NCBI GenBank assembly: GCA_048498515.1
Contig: JBEHXV010000005.1
Location: forward strand, 62,001 to 126,000
Length of the DNA stretch: 64,000 nt
Direction of reading: 5' to 3'
From: UBA4416 sp048498515
GTDB lineage: Bacteria; Bacteroidota; Bacteroidia; B-17B0; Aurantibacillaceae
The translations under genes were made by a program, and so were the position numbers. The notes beneath the pieces were generated by a model, which made no database searches, was not told where the DNA came from, and was given only the letters and a program-made list of their open reading frames with translations. Positions 53,787-62,837 of this stretch are shown one piece after another; position 1 is the first letter of the stretch; every line of letters starts with the position of its first letter.

Positions 53787-55142
53787 ATGAAAACTATGAA
53801 AGATCTCTGTGCAGGACTCTCACTTTTACTCTCAGGTGTGGTAGGAGCACAAACCATTGACACTTATGCCGGAAATGGCTCTTCGGGAACCATGGGAGAC
53901 GGTGGCCCCGCTATTCAGGCAGGTTTTCCGGCCATCCTTGCATTTCAATGTCATGGCAACGACCTGTATATTTCACAGGGTATGTTTAGTTACCCTGCCA
54001 TCAGGAAAATTGATTCTGCGGGTATCATCAGAGCAATTGCCGGCAACTTAAATGTAGGATTTTCGGGAGATGGTGGCCCTGCAATACAGGCAGAGTTAAG
54101 GTATCCACTTGAAAGTGCGATTGATAAAAACGGGAACTTCTATTTCTCGGATTCGCAAAACCAAAGGATCCGGAAAATTAATACTTCAGGAATTATAACG
54201 ACGATAGCTGGTAGAGGTACTGCTGGTTATAGCGGGGATAATGGCCCGGCAATTAATGCGGAGTTAAACTATCCAACCGGTTTGGTTATTGATTCTCACG
54301 GAAATTTGTTTATAGGTGATGTCGAAAACCGTATCATGCGAAAAATAGATACACTGGGTACGATTACTACCGTTGCTGGTACCCCAGGATCTATGGGCTT
54401 TTCCGGTGATGGAGGCCCTGCCATTAATGCATTGCTTGCTGGCCCAGGAAGAATGGCCATTGATAGGAACGACAATATTTATTTTACCGATGGGAGTAAT
54501 TACCGCATCCGCAAAATTTCAACCGCAGGAATCATAACAACCATTGCCGGAACAGGGATTAATAACCATTCGGGTGATGGCGGTTTGGCAACTGCGGCCG
54601 ACCTCTTTGCTCCCGGAGGGATGGATATAGATACCCTGGGAAATGTATATATTGCCGAATATTCAGGATCAAGGATACGAAAAGTAGACCAGGCGGGCAT
54701 TATTACCACCATTGCAGGAATTGGCGGTGCGGGCTCTTCAGGAGATGGTGGGCCTGCCATAAGTGCTGAGATCTCGGGGCCAACAGATGTTGCTGTTGGG
54801 AAGAACGGTAACTTATATGTTCTTGAATATAATATGAATAAAATACGGGTGATTAATGGCATATACAACATGGTAGGCATCCGGGAACTGGAATTAAAAC
54901 CTGAAGTCTCCCTATTTCCGAATCCGAATAATGGCACCTTCCATGTTAATCTTAGCAACTCTTCTCAAAGCAGCGAGCTTATTATTTTAAATTTACTCGG
55001 GCAAAAAATTCACGAAGAAAAAATGACCCGTTTGCAAAACACCATACAGCTTTCGGGCCTTGCTCCCGGCATTTACGGTTATATGATTCGCCAGGACAAT
55101 AAACAAATAAGCGCCGGTAAAATTTGCATTGAGAGAAATTGA
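53787..55142 (+). CDS. NHL-repeat protein with T9SS type A sorting domain
   Basis: The 451-residue protein has a signal peptide (ending VVGAQ) and about six NHL-type blades of roughly 55 residues. Each contains G.SGDGGPA..A.L..P.G..ID..GN.Y..D..N.RIRKI and then GIITTIAG, making a six-bladed propeller. The last about 80 residues are a T9SS type A domain (PEVSLFPNPNNGTFHV, SELIILNLLGQKI). The product should be exported and surface-bound or released. The binding partner is unknown. Starts at 53787 or 53796 are both possible. Confidence 0.88.
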   Translation: MKTMKDLCAGLSLLLSGVVGAQTIDTYAGNGSSGTMGDGGPAIQAGFPAILAFQCHGNDLYISQGMFSYPAIRKIDSAGIIRAIAGNLNVGFSGDGGPAIQAELRYPLESAIDKNGNFYFSDSQNQRIRKINTSGIITTIAGRGTAGYSGDNGPAINAELNYPTGLVIDSHGNLFIGDVENRIMRKIDTLGTITTVAGTPGSMGFSGDGGPAINALLAGPGRMAIDRNDNIYFTDGSNYRIRKISTAGIITTIAGTGINNHSGDGGLATAADLFAPGGMDIDTLGNVYIAEYSGSRIRKVDQAGIITTIAGIGGAGSSGDGGPAISAEISGPTDVAVGKNGNLYVLEYNMNKIRVINGIYNMVGIRELELKPEVSLFPNPNNGTFHVNLSNSSQSSELIILNLLGQKIHEEKMTRLQNTIQLSGLAPGIYGYMIRQDNKQISAGKICIERN

Positions 55143-55181
55143 TCCTCGCCGCTGTGATAAGAAGCCTGTTTAGTTGATCGG

Positions 55182-57011
55182 ATGAAAAAATACAGTTTAG
55201 AAAGTGCTTTTGTTGTTATAATCCTTTTTATAATCATTAACAACCTCACTTTCTTCCCTAAAAATATTTTATCGTGGGATGTATTTGGTTATTACCTGTA
55301 CCTTCCGCTCAAATTTATTTATAACGACCTTTCCATTCACGACCTTCCAAGGATTGAATCCATTATTTCTCATTACCAAAACACCAGCAATTTTTACCAG
55401 GGTATGGTATTGCCCGATGGCAGCTACGTGATGAAATACTCTATGGGTATGTCATTCCTCTACGCTCCTTTCTTTTTTATTGGCCATCTCATTGCAAAGG
55501 CCTTTGGTTGCCCGGCCGACGGGTTTTCAATGCCTTATCAATGTTCTGTATTCATTGGAAGCATCATTTATTCCTTACTGGGCTTGTGGGCACTGTCCAA
55601 AGTACTCCTGCATTTTTTCAGCAGAACTATTACAGCCATTGTGCTCGTGTTGCTTGTTTTTGCGACCAATTACATTCCGCACATTACCATGTACGGGCAA
55701 AATGCCATGTCGCATAATTACCTGTTCATGACCTACGCTTTCATTATCTGGCTCACTATTTTATGGCACCAGTCGCACAAGCTAAAATACCTGGTATGGC
55801 TTGGCCTATTTTGCGGCATTAGCATTTTAAGTCGCCCATCGGAAATTGTGTGTTTACTCATCCCGTTGTTATGGAACATCAAAGATGTTACTTCCATTAA
55901 AGAAAAAATAAAACTTTTCATCAAATACAAAGGGCAGCTCATTTTGTTTTCAATCATCATTGTAGGGTTTGGATTATGCCAGTGCGTTTATTGGAAGATC
56001 CATACAGGGAAATTTTTGTTCTACAGTTATGGGGCAAACCCGGGCGAAGGCTTTGAATTTTTTCACCCCTATATTTTCGAAGTACTGTTCAGTTTCAGGA
56101 AAGGCTGGCTGGTTTACACACCGGTTATGTTATTTTCTATAGCCGGTTTTTATTTCATTTATAAACACAAGCGACCTATATTTTTTTCAGTCCTGGTATT
56201 TTTCCTTGTCAACCTTTACATTGTAGCAAGCTGGTCGTGTTGGTGGTATGCACAAACCTTCAGTCAACGCTCGCTTATACCATCCTACCCTATCATGGCC
56301 ATTGGCCTTGGCTATTTTTTACTATGGGCCATGCAACAAGCCAAGGCCTTAAAAACCATATTCGCTTTACTCATAAGTTGTCTCGCCGTATTAAACATCT
56401 TCCAGGTTATTCAGTTCCATAATGGCATCATTGATGGGGACCGTATGACGAAAGCGTATTATTTTAAAGTGTTTGGAAAACTGAATGTAAATCCCGAAGA
56501 TAAAAAGCTGCTTTTGGTAAACCGTACCTTTTATGGCAATGAAACATTTGAAGACCAGTCGGAATACAATAGTAAACTCTTGAAAAAGCTGGATTTTGAG
56601 AACTCGGATAAAAAAGACGCAGCTCAGTTCCATTCAGGTTCGTATTCGTTTAAACTGAACGATCTCACTCCCGCGTCAGATACGATCAAAGCAGCTTATA
56701 GCCAGATCACTCAAAAAGATCATGCATGGCTGAAAATTACCGCTAATGTGTATCCAACAAAAAATACTGAAACAGATCCTTTTAGCCTTGTTGTTCATTT
56801 CACACACAATGGCTATCCATACAAGTACATTACCTACGACTCAAAAAAAATGAATCTTGAACTTAATAAATGGAACCAGATCACCTTTTATTACCTGACA
56901 CCGGAAGTAAGACGAAAAAGTAATGAATTGAAAGTATATTTTGCAACCAAAGCAAATGCCGATGCCTATATTGACGACTTACAGGTAGACGTTTATGAGA
57001 GAAATAACTGA
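55182..57011 (+). CDS. Polytopic membrane protein, glycosyltransferase-39-like, with C-terminal beta domain
   Basis: The 609-residue protein has about ten helices in the first about 420 residues and a soluble C-terminal part. The first loop contains LSWDVFGYYLYLPL, resembling the Asp-containing loop of lipid-sugar-dependent GT-C enzymes. A carbohydrate-binding-like jelly-roll is plausible at about 470-605 (FHSGSYSFKLNDL, AYIDDLQVDVYE). It might transfer sugars to envelope glycans or proteins at the outer face of the inner membrane. The assignment to GT-C is by layout only. Confidence 0.72.
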   Translation: MKKYSLESAFVVIILFIIINNLTFFPKNILSWDVFGYYLYLPLKFIYNDLSIHDLPRIESIISHYQNTSNFYQGMVLPDGSYVMKYSMGMSFLYAPFFFIGHLIAKAFGCPADGFSMPYQCSVFIGSIIYSLLGLWALSKVLLHFFSRTITAIVLVLLVFATNYIPHITMYGQNAMSHNYLFMTYAFIIWLTILWHQSHKLKYLVWLGLFCGISILSRPSEIVCLLIPLLWNIKDVTSIKEKIKLFIKYKGQLILFSIIIVGFGLCQCVYWKIHTGKFLFYSYGANPGEGFEFFHPYIFEVLFSFRKGWLVYTPVMLFSIAGFYFIYKHKRPIFFSVLVFFLVNLYIVASWSCWWYAQTFSQRSLIPSYPIMAIGLGYFLLWAMQQAKALKTIFALLISCLAVLNIFQVIQFHNGIIDGDRMTKAYYFKVFGKLNVNPEDKKLLLVNRTFYGNETFEDQSEYNSKLLKKLDFENSDKKDAAQFHSGSYSFKLNDLTPASDTIKAAYSQITQKDHAWLKITANVYPTKNTETDPFSLVVHFTHNGYPYKYITYDSKKMNLELNKWNQITFYYLTPEVRRKSNELKVYFATKANADAYIDDLQVDVYERNN

Positions 57012-57016
57012 TCGCA

Positions 57017-57946
57017 TTATTTCAGCATCGAACTCCGTTTAACCAAATACGTCTGTAGCACCACATCAAAACCCTGGTTAATATCGGCCTCCACAAAATC
57101 AATCTTATATTGACCGCATTTAAGTTTTAGCGATTCGGTATACGCGTTAATTTTTTGAAGGTATAGTTCCTTTACCTGGTTAGGGTTAAGTTTGATCTCC
57201 TGCTTGGTTTCAATATCAATAAAATGATGTGGGCGGTTCTCGAATTCAAAATCCAGTTCCAGCTTTTTATCCGTGACATGAAACAACACCACATCGTGTT
57301 TTTTATATTTCAAATGTTGGAGCGATGAAAAAATGGAATCCAGGTTCGATTGTTCTTCGAACATATCGCTAAAAATAACCACCAGCGAACGTTTATGAAT
57401 GATCTCGGCAACCTGACTCAGGGCCTTGGCCGACTGGGTGTTGGTGACTTCAGGGAAAGTGGTTTTATTGAGCAGCTCTTCCAGTTCGTGATAAACAACC
57501 TTTTGCTGTGCCGGGTTGCTTTTAGCATTAAAGTGTTTGTAAATCGTATTATCAAACAAGGTTAAGCCAATCGCGTCGCGCTGGTTCTTAAGCAGCTCTA
57601 TAAGCGCAGCCGCGGCATATACAGAAAATGATAATTTATTTAACTGCCCGTTTTTTTTATCCAACGGAAATAACATGGAATTGGAAGTATCAATAATTAT
57701 CTGGCAGCGTAAATTGGTTTCCTCTTCATAACGTTTTATAAAAAGCTTGTCTGTCTTGGCAAATAATTTCCAGTCGATATGCTTGGTGCTTTCGCCGCTG
57801 TTATAAATCCGGTGCTCGGCAAACTCAACAGAAAAGCCATGGAACGGACTTTTATGCAGGCCCGTGATAAAACCTTCCACAACTTGTTTTGCAAGTAACT
57901 CAAGCTTCGAAAAGGGTTCTATACGCTGTCTGTCGATCATTAGCAT
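57017..57946 (-). CDS. DUF58-domain protein (MoxR-system type)
   Basis: The 309-residue soluble protein contains the DUF58 signature: EFAEHRIYNSGESTKHIDWK followed by RYEEETNLRCQIIIDTSNSM, whose DTSNS is a MIDAS-like VWA start. DUF58 proteins usually pair with a MoxR AAA ATPase in complex assembly or envelope stress functions, and moxR would be expected just upstream, but the adjacent space holds only a repeat. The gene converges with the membrane glycosyltransferase gene and ends 5 bases from it. An ATG 6 bases into the gene (57940) is an equal start. Confidence 0.9.
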   Translation of the reverse strand: MLMIDRQRIEPFSKLELLAKQVVEGFITGLHKSPFHGFSVEFAEHRIYNSGESTKHIDWKLFAKTDKLFIKRYEEETNLRCQIIIDTSNSMLFPLDKKNGQLNKLSFSVYAAAALIELLKNQRDAIGLTLFDNTIYKHFNAKSNPAQQKVVYHELEELLNKTTFPEVTNTQSAKALSQVAEIIHKRSLVVIFSDMFEEQSNLDSIFSSLQHLKYKKHDVVLFHVTDKKLELDFEFENRPHHFIDIETKQEIKLNPNQVKELYLQKINAYTESLKLKCGQYKIDFVEADINQGFDVVLQTYLVKRSSMLK

Positions 57947-57962
57947 AAAAATACAAAATAAT

Positions 57963-58085
57963 GGGACGCAGATAACGCTGATGGGGCAGATTTGCGCTGA
58001 TTTTTATAAATGAAAAGCTAAAATTTATTAATTGATCTGTTCAATCATTTTAAATCATAACCATCTGTGTCATCAGCATTCTATA
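57963..58085. repeat. Dispersed repeat of the GCAGAT..GCTGAT family
   Basis: The left part (GACGCAGATAACGCTGATG, then GCAGATTTGCGCTGATTTTTATAA) and the right part (TAAATCATAACCATCTGTGT, then CATCAGCATTCTATA) are related as imperfect inverted arms with an AT-rich middle. This wording is familiar from non-coding repeats spread through Bacteroidota genomes. A related copy lies at 59,640-59,776, so the hup-fmt block is flanked by two members. Confidence 0.65.
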
Positions 58086-58102
58086 AAATACATAAAACAA
58101 AA

Positions 58103-58126
58103 AACCCTTCCGTTTCGGGAAGGGTT
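58103..58126 (-). terminator. Intrinsic terminator of hup
   Basis: AACCCTTCC pairs with GGAAGGGTT around a short loop. On the minus strand the stem is followed by a T-rich run (TTTTGTTTTATG). It lies 23 bases downstream of the hup stop. Confidence 0.85.
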
Positions 58127-58148
58127 CCTTGACTAATTAGTTTCCTAA

Positions 58149-58430
58149 TTATTTTCCTTTGTTAACGCTACCAGCTAACTCAGTTCCAGCTTTAAATTTA
58201 ACTACTTTTTTAGCAGCAATTTTAATTTCTTTCCCTGTTTGAGGGTTACGGCCTAAACGTGCAGCACGCTTAGCTACTGAAAAAGAACCGAATCCTACTA
58301 AAGATACTCTGTCGCTTTTTTTCAAAGCTTTAGCTACTGCATCGATAGTAGCATCTAATGCACGACCTGCATCAGCTTTAGTTAATTTTGATCCGTTTGC
58401 GATTGCTTCGATTAATTCTGCTTTGTTCAT
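58149..58430 (-). CDS. hup: HU-family DNA-binding protein
   Basis: The 93-residue protein matches HU: N-terminal helices MNKAELIEAIANGSKLTK, the strand VSLVGFGSFSVAKRAAR, and the arm with the DNA-intercalating proline (RLGRNPQTGKEIKI). HU dimers bend DNA and compact the nucleoid. Alternative IHF identity is not excluded but the length and N-terminus are HU-like. It is a single-gene unit with a clear promoter and terminator. Confidence 0.96.
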   Translation of the reverse strand: MNKAELIEAIANGSKLTKADAGRALDATIDAVAKALKKSDRVSLVGFGSFSVAKRAARLGRNPQTGKEIKIAAKKVVKFKAGTELAGSVNKGK

Positions 58431-58476
58431 TTTGTTTGTTTTTTAAGGGTTAAACTTTTTTAAATTAATTACATTA

Positions 58477-58506
58477 CAAATGTATACGCTAATCCTTATT
58501 TGTCAA
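58477..58506 (-). promoter_or_regulatory. Consensus Bacteroidota promoter of hup
   Basis: Read on the minus strand, TTG (58506-58504) is followed after exactly 19 bases by TACATTTG (58484-58477), a full match to TTG-N19-TANNTTTG. The predicted start point gives a leader of about 40 bases before the hup ATG at 58430. The remaining gap up to 58684 holds only short hairpins (ATGGGC-GTTTT-GCCCAT near 58586). Confidence 0.75.
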
Positions 58507-58684
58507 GTGTTATCTACAAAAAAGTGTTCGTTTTGTTAATAAAATGGCACTTTGTTAATAAATCTGCCCTGTATCGCCATTATAATGGGCGTTTTGCCCA
58601 TCGCTTAATCGCAAAACGGTCAATAATAACCCTTTTGGGACATATATAAGTGGCGTATACTATTAATAAAGACATACATATATA

Positions 58685-59626
58685 TTATATAAACCTTAAA
58701 CCGGGTTCCATTTTAAATCCCCGCAGAAATTCCTCGATCAGCATTCTTTTTTTTCCAGCCATCTGCAATTCTTTAATGGATATGAAACCATTGCTACAAG
58801 CGGCTTTCAGATAGGTTTTACCATCACTCAATACAGTCCCTGCATCATATTCATGTGGTGTTTTTTCCATTTCTGATACAAAGATCTTTATACCTGTTAC
58901 CTGTCCGTTCTTATCTAAAAACTCTGTAAAGGCCGCCGGATAAGGCGATAAGCCACGTATTAAATTATAGATTTTTTCAGACTCATAGTTCCAGTTTATT
59001 TTGCAGGTTTCCTTAAACAACTTTGGCGCGTGAATGCTTTGTGCATCGTCCTGCGGTTTCAACTGGTAATCGCCACTTTCAATAGCCTTTACTGTTTTTA
59101 AAACAAGTTCGGCGCCAATGGTCATTAAGCTATCGTGCAGCTCGCCGGCTGTTGTTGTTTTATGAATTGGTGTTTTTGCCTGGAAGAGCATGTTCCCCGT
59201 ATCGATCTCATGCTTTAATTTAAAGCTTGTCACGCCACTTTCTGTTTCACCATTAATAATGGCCCAATTAATAGGTGCCGCGCCACGGTACTTTGGCAAT
59301 AAGGAACCGTGCAGGTTATAAGTACCAAGCGGCGGCATGTTCCATACAATTTCGGGCAGCATCCTAAAGGCAACAACGATCTGCAGGTCGGCATTTAATG
59401 CTTTTAATTCATTAACAAACTGTTCATCTTTCAGTTTTTCAGGCTGCAAAATGTGCAGGCCTTTTTCCAATGCATATTTCTTTACAGCCGATTGCTGAAG
59501 CTGCTGCCCACGGCCCGCCGGTTTATCGGGCACAGTAACCACGGCAGCAATATCGTACCCGTTTTGCACTAATATATCCAAACTGGCAACCGCAAACTCG
59601 GGCGTACCCATAAATACAATTCTCAT
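58685..59626 (-). CDS. fmt: Methionyl-tRNA formyltransferase
   Basis: The 313-residue protein has the N-terminal formyltransferase domain with VFMGTPEFAVASL and the catalytic region HGSLLPKYRGAAPINWAI (Asn/His/Asp set of the family), followed by GVTSFKLKHEIDTG. A C-terminal OB-like domain (about 205-313) follows. It formylates the amino group of Met-tRNA-fMet with 10-formyl-THF for initiation. Length is normal. The gene is not coupled to def here. Confidence 0.95.
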   Translation of the reverse strand: MRIVFMGTPEFAVASLDILVQNGYDIAAVVTVPDKPAGRGQQLQQSAVKKYALEKGLHILQPEKLKDEQFVNELKALNADLQIVVAFRMLPEIVWNMPPLGTYNLHGSLLPKYRGAAPINWAIINGETESGVTSFKLKHEIDTGNMLFQAKTPIHKTTTAGELHDSLMTIGAELVLKTVKAIESGDYQLKPQDDAQSIHAPKLFKETCKINWNYESEKIYNLIRGLSPYPAAFTEFLDKNGQVTGIKIFVSEMEKTPHEYDAGTVLSDGKTYLKAACSNGFISIKELQMAGKKRMLIEEFLRGFKMEPGLRFI

Positions 59627-59639
59627 ATGCTGTTATTTT

Positions 59640-59776
59640 ATTTCCCGCAGATTGCGCTGATAACGCAGACCAAGGAGAAGTTCAGAATCAAAAATACAAG
59701 AAAGATTTGAAGTACCGAAACGGGCCTGCTTCTCACTTCAACAAATCCGCACAATCTGCATTATCAGTGGGAAACT
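59640..59776. repeat. Dispersed repeat with inverted ends TTTCCC(G/A)C(A/T)GAT
   Basis: The left end TTTCCCGCAGATTGCGCTGATAACGCAGA (29 bases, given here in its family form TTTCCCGCAGATTGCGC) faces a right end whose reverse complement begins TTTCCCACTGATAATGC. The sequence between has no ORF. The GCAGATT.GCGCTGATAACGCAGA wording relates it to the element at 57,963-58,085. It fills most of the space between fmt and the ECF sigma gene. Confidence 0.65.
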
Positions 59777-59833
59777 AATTTAAATTTGTTCTTTTGTTAC
59801 CAAATGGTGTTATAGTATATAAGCAGGTTATTT

Positions 59834-60412
59834 ATGAGTTTCGGAAAGGAAACATACGGTACGTTATCGGACAAAAACAATGAGGTAGTGAAGCAACTTT
59901 ATGAGGCATACGCCAAAAAGCTATTGGCATATACCTGTAAAAACTACAGCATTGATAAAGATGACGCGTGGGCGGTAGTGTATAAAACCATATACAAAAT
60001 TGCCGAAGTTGGTAACGGGTACCATTTTGAGAATGAACAAAAACGTTCGGGTTTTATTTTCAGGACACACATTAATTTCCTGAAGAATTATTTCAGGGAT
60101 GATAAGTCCTTTGAAAAGAAAAACCAGGAAGTCGATCTGAGCGAGCATTTTGCCGAACATGAACCGGAAACACATCAAACTCAAAACCTGCCACTGACTG
60201 TTTTACAGAAGGAGCTCGAAAAGCTGGAAGACTGGCAGCGCATTTTGTTGCTGATGCGCGGACAGGATATGCCTTACAGCAAGATTGCCGAATTTGTAAA
60301 TAAACCTGAGAACCAATTAAAAGTATACTATGCGCGATTAAAAAAGCAATTAGCGGATGACGTTAATGCTGAATTACAAAAAATTAAAACAACACAACAT
60401 GTCAGCCAATAA
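59834..60412 (+). CDS. ECF-type RNA polymerase sigma factor
   Basis: The 192-residue protein has a sigma-2 region (about 20-90; VKQLYEAYAKKLLAYTCKNY, DDAWAVVYKTIYKI) and a sigma-4 region with HTH (about 130-185; LEKLEDWQRILLLMRGQDMP, YSKIAEFVNKPENQLKVYYA). There is no sigma-1 or sigma-3, as in group IV (ECF) factors. Region 2 is atypical and I would expect a distant subgroup. Its end overlaps by 14 bases the start of a membrane-anchored protein laid out like an anti-sigma factor, the usual arrangement for ECF control. Confidence 0.88.
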   Translation: MSFGKETYGTLSDKNNEVVKQLYEAYAKKLLAYTCKNYSIDKDDAWAVVYKTIYKIAEVGNGYHFENEQKRSGFIFRTHINFLKNYFRDDKSFEKKNQEVDLSEHFAEHEPETHQTQNLPLTVLQKELEKLEDWQRILLLMRGQDMPYSKIAEFVNKPENQLKVYYARLKKQLADDVNAELQKIKTTQHVSQ

Positions 60413-62735
60413 CAACCATAATGTTTCTGAAAAAGAGCTCGATAACCTGCTGAATCAGGCCTTTTTAAATTTAGATTTTAATAATCCTAAAAACAAAGCA
60501 CTTATGGAAACCATTTCAAATCACACCATGAACATAGAACCTGGATACACAGGACTATTCAACAAATCATTCTTCACTAAATTCATTAGCATTTTTGTTG
60601 TCATCGCCGTTCCACTTGCCATTTACCTTAACTACTCTGTAAATACAGAAAAAGCACCTGCAATAAAAACCACTCCGGTAGCAAGTTCAATTATAGCTGA
60701 GCAGGTAGTAACAAAAGAAACAGCGCAACAGCCAGAAAACAACAGTATGGTTGAACAAAAAAACATCTTGAGAAATACACCGGTAATAGCCGTGCCAAAC
60801 GAAGAAGAAAAAAATCCTTTGGTATACATTGAACCCAAAAATAGCCAGGCATCTCCATACAGCTTTCCGGATGAAAAGAAGATTCATTCAGAGGACACAA
60901 ATTATGTGTTTCCGAAACTTACCGAAAAAGAAATAAAAGCAACCAAAAAGCAAAAGCAGGTCATTGCCATGTGCATTGTAAAACCCGGCAAAAGTAAATA
61001 CATGCTGATTTCTAAAGGTTATCGTAAAGGTTCCTATTTTGATACTGACACGGTTTGTCAATTTTACATACAGGATGCAGAAGTAAGCAATTTGGAATAC
61101 AGAACATTTCTTTTTGATTTATTGATCCAGGGAAGAAAATCGGAGTTCTTAATTGCCAAGCCTCACCAGGAACTATGGATCAACTCAAATGGGACAAACA
61201 AATTTGACCGCTTAAAGGATCTATACTTCTCCGACAAACGGTTTGACGATTTTCCTGTTGTAAACATTACTCCCGAAGGTGCCGAATTGTACTGTAAATG
61301 GTTAATGGAAATTGGGAAAGAAGAGCACAAAGAGATCGCTGCAAGACTACCAACTGAAAGGGAATGGACAAAAGCCGCCAGTTCGGGGACTGCAACCGCT
61401 GATTATCCATGGGGTACAGACTCTATTCAAAATAAAAAGGGTTGTTTTATGGCTAACTTTTGTTTACAAAAATTACATGAAAAGTTAAATCCAAAAGTAA
61501 GCTGTGACCCGAAAAAATATCCTGATGCCTATACTTCGGCCGGGTTAATGCTTGGTGATTCCATTTCTTCTGTCAGCGTGTATGCTTACAATCCAAACCA
61601 ATATAAGTTGTATTGCATGAGCGGCAATGTGGCCGAAATGGCTTACGCTACAAATACAAAAATTGTAACCACAAAAGGAGGAAGTTGGAATAACAGTTTT
61701 GAAGATTGCAGGGTAACAAGCAATGAGGAATTGACAGGACCACTAAAAGCAAATCCTATGACCGGCTTCCGGCCTGTATTCAGGGTATTTTCAACAAGCA
61801 TGTTTGGCGCTATGGAGCGGGACGATGCCAAAACAGGCATTGCCACGTTAACTGCCGAAGAAATAAAGACTGCTGAAAAAGACAAGGCCAAACTAATAGC
61901 ACAGGTCATAAAACTCAATAAGGATAAATATGCTTATATCCCCATGGGATCGTGCGAATACAAGGGAAAAATGGTTTCTGTAGAGGCTTTTTACATGGAA
62001 GCAACCGAAGTGACCAATTTGGAGTACCGGACATTCCTGGCTGATTTATTAATTCAGAAAAAGGATGCGGATTACATAGCCGCCAAACCCGATCAGATGA
62101 TGTGGATAAAGCGCTTTCCATATTCCTATAACGAACCTATGGTGAATATGTATTTCTGGCATCCGGCATATAATGAATACCCGGCAGTTAATATTCCTGT
62201 AAAAGGCGCGCAGTTATACTGCGACTGGCTTACCATTGAAGCGAACAAGGTATTAAAAGCGGCTGGCAAACCACTTATGAATGACCTGAGGATCCCTGAT
62301 GAGTACGAGTGGGCCATGGCGGCAAGCAATGGTAAGAATAAAGTAAAATATGCCAATGGAAATACTTTTTTAAGGGACAGCAGAGGGAAGTACGAAATGA
62401 ACTTCATGTGCTACTCGAAAGAAGAATGCCGCTACGATTCGCTCTTAAACCTGTATGTACCAAAAGTATTTAAACAACAATACATGGAGGATGGCGGTTT
62501 TCATACCGTTTACACAAAATCATACGCGCCCAACAGCTACGGCTTGTATTGCATGGCCGGCAATGCCGCTGAAATGATAAAACGCAATGGTACAAATACA
62601 CCGGGAGTTAAAGGTGGTAGCTGGTTCAGCTGCGATCATTTCCTGGAAATAGAAGCGGAGCAGGAATATAAAAATGAAATTGACCGTTCACCACTGATCG
62701 GTTTCAGACCGGTGTTCACTGCTTTGAAAAAATAA
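60399..62735 (+). CDS. Membrane-anchored tandem SUMF1/FGE-domain protein, possible anti-sigma factor or GldJ/GldK relative
   Basis: From MSANNN (60399) the protein has 778 residues: a 60-residue cytoplasmic N-terminus with helix (EKELDNLLNQAFLNLDF), one transmembrane helix (about 62-78), a Thr/Pro/Glu linker, and two SUMF1/FGE-type domains (about 190-465 and 500-775). Each has the fold's marks: EVSNLEYRTFL or EVTNLEYRTFL, RLPTEREWTKAA or RIPDEYEWAMAA, MSGNVAEM or MAGNAAEM, and GGSW with GFRPVF. The two-Cys active site of formylglycine-generating enzyme is not conserved, so catalysis is unlikely, as in gliding proteins GldJ/GldK. The start overlaps the ECF sigma gene; an earlier ATG at 60357 lacks support. 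Confidence 0.82.
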   Translation: MSANNNHNVSEKELDNLLNQAFLNLDFNNPKNKALMETISNHTMNIEPGYTGLFNKSFFTKFISIFVVIAVPLAIYLNYSVNTEKAPAIKTTPVASSIIAEQVVTKETAQQPENNSMVEQKNILRNTPVIAVPNEEEKNPLVYIEPKNSQASPYSFPDEKKIHSEDTNYVFPKLTEKEIKATKKQKQVIAMCIVKPGKSKYMLISKGYRKGSYFDTDTVCQFYIQDAEVSNLEYRTFLFDLLIQGRKSEFLIAKPHQELWINSNGTNKFDRLKDLYFSDKRFDDFPVVNITPEGAELYCKWLMEIGKEEHKEIAARLPTEREWTKAASSGTATADYPWGTDSIQNKKGCFMANFCLQKLHEKLNPKVSCDPKKYPDAYTSAGLMLGDSISSVSVYAYNPNQYKLYCMSGNVAEMAYATNTKIVTTKGGSWNNSFEDCRVTSNEELTGPLKANPMTGFRPVFRVFSTSMFGAMERDDAKTGIATLTAEEIKTAEKDKAKLIAQVIKLNKDKYAYIPMGSCEYKGKMVSVEAFYMEATEVTNLEYRTFLADLLIQKKDADYIAAKPDQMMWIKRFPYSYNEPMVNMYFWHPAYNEYPAVNIPVKGAQLYCDWLTIEANKVLKAAGKPLMNDLRIPDEYEWAMAASNGKNKVKYANGNTFLRDSRGKYEMNFMCYSKEECRYDSLLNLYVPKVFKQQYMEDGGFHTVYTKSYAPNSYGLYCMAGNAAEMIKRNGTNTPGVKGGSWFSCDHFLEIEAEQEYKNEIDRSPLIGFRPVFTALKK

Positions 62736-62743
62736 TTAACCCG

Positions 62744-62818
62744 CCACCCTGTCACGACGTGTGATGATGATTCAGGGTCTCTTGAGATGCTGATCCGTCA
62801 ACTAGCGGACAGCATGAC
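62744..62818. repeat. Short dispersed palindromic element
   Basis: The space between the two convergent genes contains CACCCTGTCACGACGTGTGA, a GATTCAGGGTCTCTTGAGAT segment and the hairpin TGCTGATCCG-TCAACTAG-CGGACAGCA. CCCTG and CAGGG also pair over the first half. The wording is that of short repeats found between convergent genes in several bacterial phyla. It may serve as a transcript end for both neighbours. Confidence 0.6.
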
Positions 62819-62837
62819 TATAATTAAGATTATCGTT

